64,000 nucleotides of DNA from Beijerinckia sp. 28-YEA-48 (GTDB lineage Bacteria > Pseudomonadota > Alphaproteobacteria > Rhizobiales > Beijerinckiaceae). Positions 58,277-64,000 of this stretch are shown here, piece by piece (position 1 is the stretch's first letter; the number at the start of each line of letters is the position of its first letter). The notes under the pieces were generated by a model. The model saw only the letters and a list, made by a program, of their open reading frames with translations, was not told the DNA's origin and made no database searches. The translations under genes and the position numbers were made by a program. Where the stretch lies: contig NZ_FNSI01000001.1 in the NCBI RefSeq assembly GCF_900104955.1, positions 4,374,001 to 4,438,000 of the forward strand, written 5' to 3'.

Positions 58277-59461
58277 GTGCCAAACAGGCGCATGCTTCTG
58301 TCCGAATCGCCTCAGCGCCCGCAGGCGGCCGCGCGACCAATGGTGCGACGGCTAAAGCTGAGTGATTTCCGCTCCTACGCCGCCCTCGATCTCGAGGTGA
58401 ATGGCGATCTGGTCGTGCTGTTCGGCGAGAACGGCGCCGGAAAAACCAATGTTCTGGAAGCCTTATCGCTGCTGACCGCCGGCCGCGGGTTGCGTCGCGC
58501 CGATCTTGATGAGCTGGCGCGGGAAGGCGGCCCAGGCGGTTTCGCGATTTCCTGCGAATTGGATGGCGCCCTTGGCCATGTCCAGATCGGCACCGGCGTA
58601 ACGCCGGCAACACCTGATGAGCCCAAACAACGGCGCTATCGGCTCGACCGCGAGCCCCTGCCGACCGCCCGGGCTTTGGCCGACCACCTGCGCGTGGTCT
58701 GGCTGACCCCCGCCATGGACGGTCTCTTCACCGGCTCGCCCGGTGAGCGCCGGCGCTTTCTCGACCGTCTGGTTCTGGCGGTCGATGCCGAACACGGCGG
58801 CCGAGTGAACGCCTTGGAACGGTCGCTGCGCAACCGCAACCGCCTGCTCGAAGACGGTACCCGCTCCGGCGCCTGGATCGACGCGGCCGAGCGGGAGACT
58901 GCGGAAGTGGCCATCGCGGTCGCCGCCGCGCGCCACGAAACGATCAGCCGCCTGGCCGCCCTCACCGCCGCCGGCCGCGAGGCCAACACTTTGTTTCCAT
59001 GGGCCGAAGTCGCCTTGAGTGGCGCCGTTGAAAGCCTGGTGGCGGAGCGCTCGGCGCTGGAGGCCGAGGACGCCTATATGGAAATCCTGCGCGAGAACCG
59101 CCATCGCGACGCCGCCGCCGGCCGCACCCTGATCGGCGCCCATACCAGCGACCTGGTCGTCCGCCATGGCCCCAAGGACATCGACGCCGCCCGTGGCTCT
59201 ACCGGCGAGCAAAAAGCGCTGCTGATCGGCCTCGTTCTGGCGCATGCCCGGCTCGTCAGCTCCATGTGTGGGATATGTCCCATCGTTCTACTCGATGAAG
59301 TGGCGGCGCATTTCGACCCGCAACGGCGCGCCGCGCTGTTTGCCGAATTACGGACCTTAGGCGCGCAAGTGTGGGTGACTGGCGCCGATCCGGCGCAATT
59401 CGCCGATCTCCAGCAGGCTGACCTTCTGCATGTCACGCCAGGGCGGATCACCCGCGCATGA
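58277..59461 (+). CDS. recF: DNA replication and repair protein RecF
   Basis: Loads RecA at gaps with RecO and RecR. 394 residues of the SMC-like ATPase type: GENGAGKTN (Walker A), GSTGEQKALLIGLVLAHA (signature) and IVLLDEVAAHFD (Walker B/D-loop). The start is a GTG at 58277; an ATG 15 bases downstream is also possible. The stop codon overlaps the recQ start (ATGA), so recF and recQ are translationally coupled. It is not beside dnaN or dnaA here, only 2 kb from gyrB. Confidence 0.96.
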   Translation: MPNRRMLLSESPQRPQAAARPMVRRLKLSDFRSYAALDLEVNGDLVVLFGENGAGKTNVLEALSLLTAGRGLRRADLDELAREGGPGGFAISCELDGALGHVQIGTGVTPATPDEPKQRRYRLDREPLPTARALADHLRVVWLTPAMDGLFTGSPGERRRFLDRLVLAVDAEHGGRVNALERSLRNRNRLLEDGTRSGAWIDAAERETAEVAIAVAAARHETISRLAALTAAGREANTLFPWAEVALSGAVESLVAERSALEAEDAYMEILRENRHRDAAAGRTLIGAHTSDLVVRHGPKDIDAARGSTGEQKALLIGLVLAHARLVSSMCGICPIVLLDEVAAHFDPQRRAALFAELRTLGAQVWVTGADPAQFADLQQADLLHVTPGRITRA

Positions 59462-61320
59462 CATCCTCCGCAGCCGTTTCCAAGACTCTTTCCAAGAATC
59501 CCTTGATGCATCCCCCCGCAAATCAGCCCAAACCGCGCGAGCTGCTGAAATCCGTGTTCGGCTACGATGGCTTCCGCCCGGGGCAGGAGCAGGTGGTCGA
59601 GGCGGTCATCGCCGGCCGCTCGGTTCTGGCGGTGATGCCAACCGGCAGCGGCAAGTCGATCTGCTATCAGCTTCCGGCCCTGCTCGAGGATGGCGCCACC
59701 ATCGTCATTTCACCGCTGATCGCCCTGATGCGCGACCAGGTGCGGCAGTTGCAGCAATTGGGCGTGGTCGCCGCCTCGCTGAACTCGCTCAACAGCGAAG
59801 AGGAAATCGACGAAGCCTGGGCCGGTATTCGCAGCCGCAAGCTGCGCATGCTGTTCATCGCGCCCGAACGCCTGGCCATGCCGGGGCTCGCGGCCCGGCT
59901 CGCCACCGCCGGCTTCGCACGCATCGCCGTCGACGAAGCCCATTGCATTTCCGAATGGGGCCACGACTTCCGGCCGGAATATCGCGATCTGCGCTCTGTT
60001 GCGGCCACCTTGGGCATCCGCCAGATCATCGCCTTCACCGCGACCGCCGACGAGGCGACGCGCAAGGACATCGCTTCACGCCTCTTCGACGGCGAGCCCG
60101 AACTGTTCCTGCACAGTTTCGACCGGCCAAACCTGCGCCTGCGCTTCGCTGCGAAAGATCAGCAGCGCCAGCAATTGCTTAATTTTCTCGCCAGCAAGCG
60201 TGGCCAGAGCGGCATCGTCTATTGCGCCTCGCGCAAGAAAACCGAGGATTTAGCGCAGTTTCTCAACGCGCAGGGCCATTCCGCCGTGTTCTATCATGCC
60301 GGCATGGAGCAGCGGCTGCGCAACCAGGCGCAGGATCGCTTTCTGCAGGACGAAGGCATGATCGCGGTGGCGACCATCGCCTTCGGCATGGGCATCAACA
60401 AGCCGGACGTGCGCTTTGTCGTGCATGCCGACATGCCCGCCAGCGTCGAAGCCTATTACCAGGAGATCGGCCGCGCCGGGCGCGATGGCCTGCCCGCCGA
60501 CACCCTCACCCTCTACGGCCTCGACGACATGGCGCTGCGGCGCCGGCAGATCGACGAGCGCGACATTTCGCCGGAGCAGCGGCGTATCGAGCATCGCCGC
60601 TTCAGTTCCATGGCCATGCTGTGCGAGGCGACCTCCTGCCGGCGGCAACTGCTGCTGGCCTATTTCGACGAACAGAGCCCGCCCTGCGGCCAGTGCGACT
60701 GCTGCCGCAACGAAATCCGTCTCGCCGACGGCAAGATCGAAGCGCAAAAGGTGCTGTCGGCCGTGGCGCGGACGGGGCAGCGCTTCGGCGTCGGCTATCT
60801 CACCGACATTCTCAGAGGCACCATGACGGATGCCATCCGTCGCAATGGTCATGACAGCCTGAAGACCTTCGGCGTGGGCCAGGACCGGGCCAAGGCGGCC
60901 TGGGCCTCGGTGATCCGGCAGCTGTTTGCCGCCGGCGCCCTGGTTAACGCCAGCGAGGAATTCGGCGGGTTTGCCCTGTCGGAGACGGGGCTGGAGATTT
61001 TGCGCGGCGAGCGACCCTTTATGCTGCGGGAAATACCCGTTTCTGAGGCGCCGAAGGGCGCCAGAAAGCGCCGGGGCATCGGCAGCGACAGCCCGGACGA
61101 GGACAATGCGGTGCTGGCGGCGCTGCGCACCTGCCGGCGCGAGCTGGCCCGCGAGCAGGGCGTGCCGGCGTTTATGATCTTTGCCGACCGAACCTTGATC
61201 GAAATGGCCGAAAGACGGCCCGAAACCCTCGGCCAAATGGCCGAAATCTATGGCGTCGGCGAGCGTAAATTGAAGCTTTACGGTGACGCCTTTCTGGAGG
61301 CTCTGGCGGGGCTGCCGTAG
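59458..61320 (+). CDS. recQ: ATP-dependent DNA helicase RecQ
   Basis: 620 residues, 3'-5' helicase. Walker A MPTGSGKSICYQLP, DEAHCISEWGHDFRP (DExH), motif IV-VI region with FGMGINKPDVRFVVHAD and EIGRAGRDGLP, an RQC zinc site (SCRRQLLLAYF and CGQCDCC), and an HRDC domain at the end (RREL to LEALAGL, with GVPAFMIFADRTL). The HRDC domain is followed by no extra tail. Overlaps recF by four bases, which supports a shared recombination role. Confidence 0.97.
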   Translation: MTSSAAVSKTLSKNPLMHPPANQPKPRELLKSVFGYDGFRPGQEQVVEAVIAGRSVLAVMPTGSGKSICYQLPALLEDGATIVISPLIALMRDQVRQLQQLGVVAASLNSLNSEEEIDEAWAGIRSRKLRMLFIAPERLAMPGLAARLATAGFARIAVDEAHCISEWGHDFRPEYRDLRSVAATLGIRQIIAFTATADEATRKDIASRLFDGEPELFLHSFDRPNLRLRFAAKDQQRQQLLNFLASKRGQSGIVYCASRKKTEDLAQFLNAQGHSAVFYHAGMEQRLRNQAQDRFLQDEGMIAVATIAFGMGINKPDVRFVVHADMPASVEAYYQEIGRAGRDGLPADTLTLYGLDDMALRRRQIDERDISPEQRRIEHRRFSSMAMLCEATSCRRQLLLAYFDEQSPPCGQCDCCRNEIRLADGKIEAQKVLSAVARTGQRFGVGYLTDILRGTMTDAIRRNGHDSLKTFGVGQDRAKAAWASVIRQLFAAGALVNASEEFGGFALSETGLEILRGERPFMLREIPVSEAPKGARKRRGIGSDSPDEDNAVLAALRTCRRELAREQGVPAFMIFADRTLIEMAERRPETLGQMAEIYGVGERKLKLYGDAFLEALAGLP

Positions 61321-63903
<2,583 letters not shown>

Positions 63904-63921
63904 TTGCTAGGTCCTAGGTAA

Positions 63922-63948
63922 CATCGTCGCCTTATCAAGACGACGATG
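63922..63948 (+). terminator. hairpin after gyrB
   Basis: CATCGTCG / CGACGATG with an 11-base loop, 19 bases after the stop codon. No T tract follows; a weak terminator or stability structure. Confidence 0.45.
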
Positions 63949-64000
63949 AATCAAAGACACCAAGGACATTAGGTCCTCTGCATCTTCTCTGCTCATCTTC

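Overview
The window is a 64 kb stretch of GC-rich alphaproteobacterial chromosome. The gene content points to the order Hyphomicrobiales (Rhizobiales): a rimP-nusA-ylxR-infB-rbfA-truB-rpsO-pnp block, an rhizobial-type IF3 N-terminus, a DUF1150 gene behind a small heat-shock gene, MetF-like plus helix-turn-helix methyltransferase neighbours, and many rhizobial-style intergenic repeats. A more exact placement (for example Beijerinckiaceae) would be a guess. No phage, plasmid, IS element, CRISPR array, rRNA or tRNA gene was recognised. Most of the window is core genome.

Layout. 0-3 kb: end of an alpha/beta hydrolase, a flavin/2Fe-2S reductase and a class I fumarase. 3.2-3.7 kb: a palindromic intergenic repeat. 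3.7-8.4 kb: dnaN with an unknown membrane-anchored gene behind it, and a divergent class A penicillin-binding protein. 8.4-13.5 kb: Hsp20/DUF1150, a YiiX-type peptidase-fold protein, a SAM methyltransferase, a 2-hydroxyacid dehydrogenase and a secreted SH3 protein. 13.7-16.5 kb: fabA-fabB-fabI for unsaturated fatty acid synthesis. 17.2-20.8 kb: a LysR regulator divergent from an adenine-deaminase-like amidohydrolase and a YczE/YitT-type membrane protein. 21-25.2 kb: GT2, an LTXXQ periplasmic protein and a GT-C-like membrane protein. 25.4-35.9 kb: the long minus-strand transcription/translation operon. 36-44.2 kb: three MFS transporters, a serine hydrolase, a GT4, infC and class 1 fructose-bisphosphatase. 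44.5-48.9 kb: rpmI-rplT and pheST. 49.5-52.8 kb: a glutamate/aspartate ABC transporter. 53-55.6 kb: an acyltransferase-SGNH fusion with a small membrane partner. 55.7-58.1 kb: MetF-like protein and an HTH-methyltransferase. 58.3-63.9 kb: recF-recQ and gyrB.

How the parts connect. DNA replication and repair (dnaN, recF, recQ, gyrB), transcription-translation control (nusA, infB, infC, rbfA, truB, rimP, rpsO, rplT, rpmI, pheST, pnp), envelope building (PBP, glycosyltransferases, acyltransferase, fab genes) and transport dominate. The most striking non-coding signal is a family of six intergenic elements of about 90-100 bp, each made of two hairpins joined by a GACGCGTC box. All six follow a stop codon in the sense orientation of the preceding gene, and compensatory base changes preserve the second hairpin. 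Other points of interest are an ATT (AUU) start codon for infC, an intrinsic terminator in the leader of rimP-nusA, four GTGGGA-type half-sites between the HTH-methyltransferase and recF, and a 12-bp triple repeat in the hsp20 leader.
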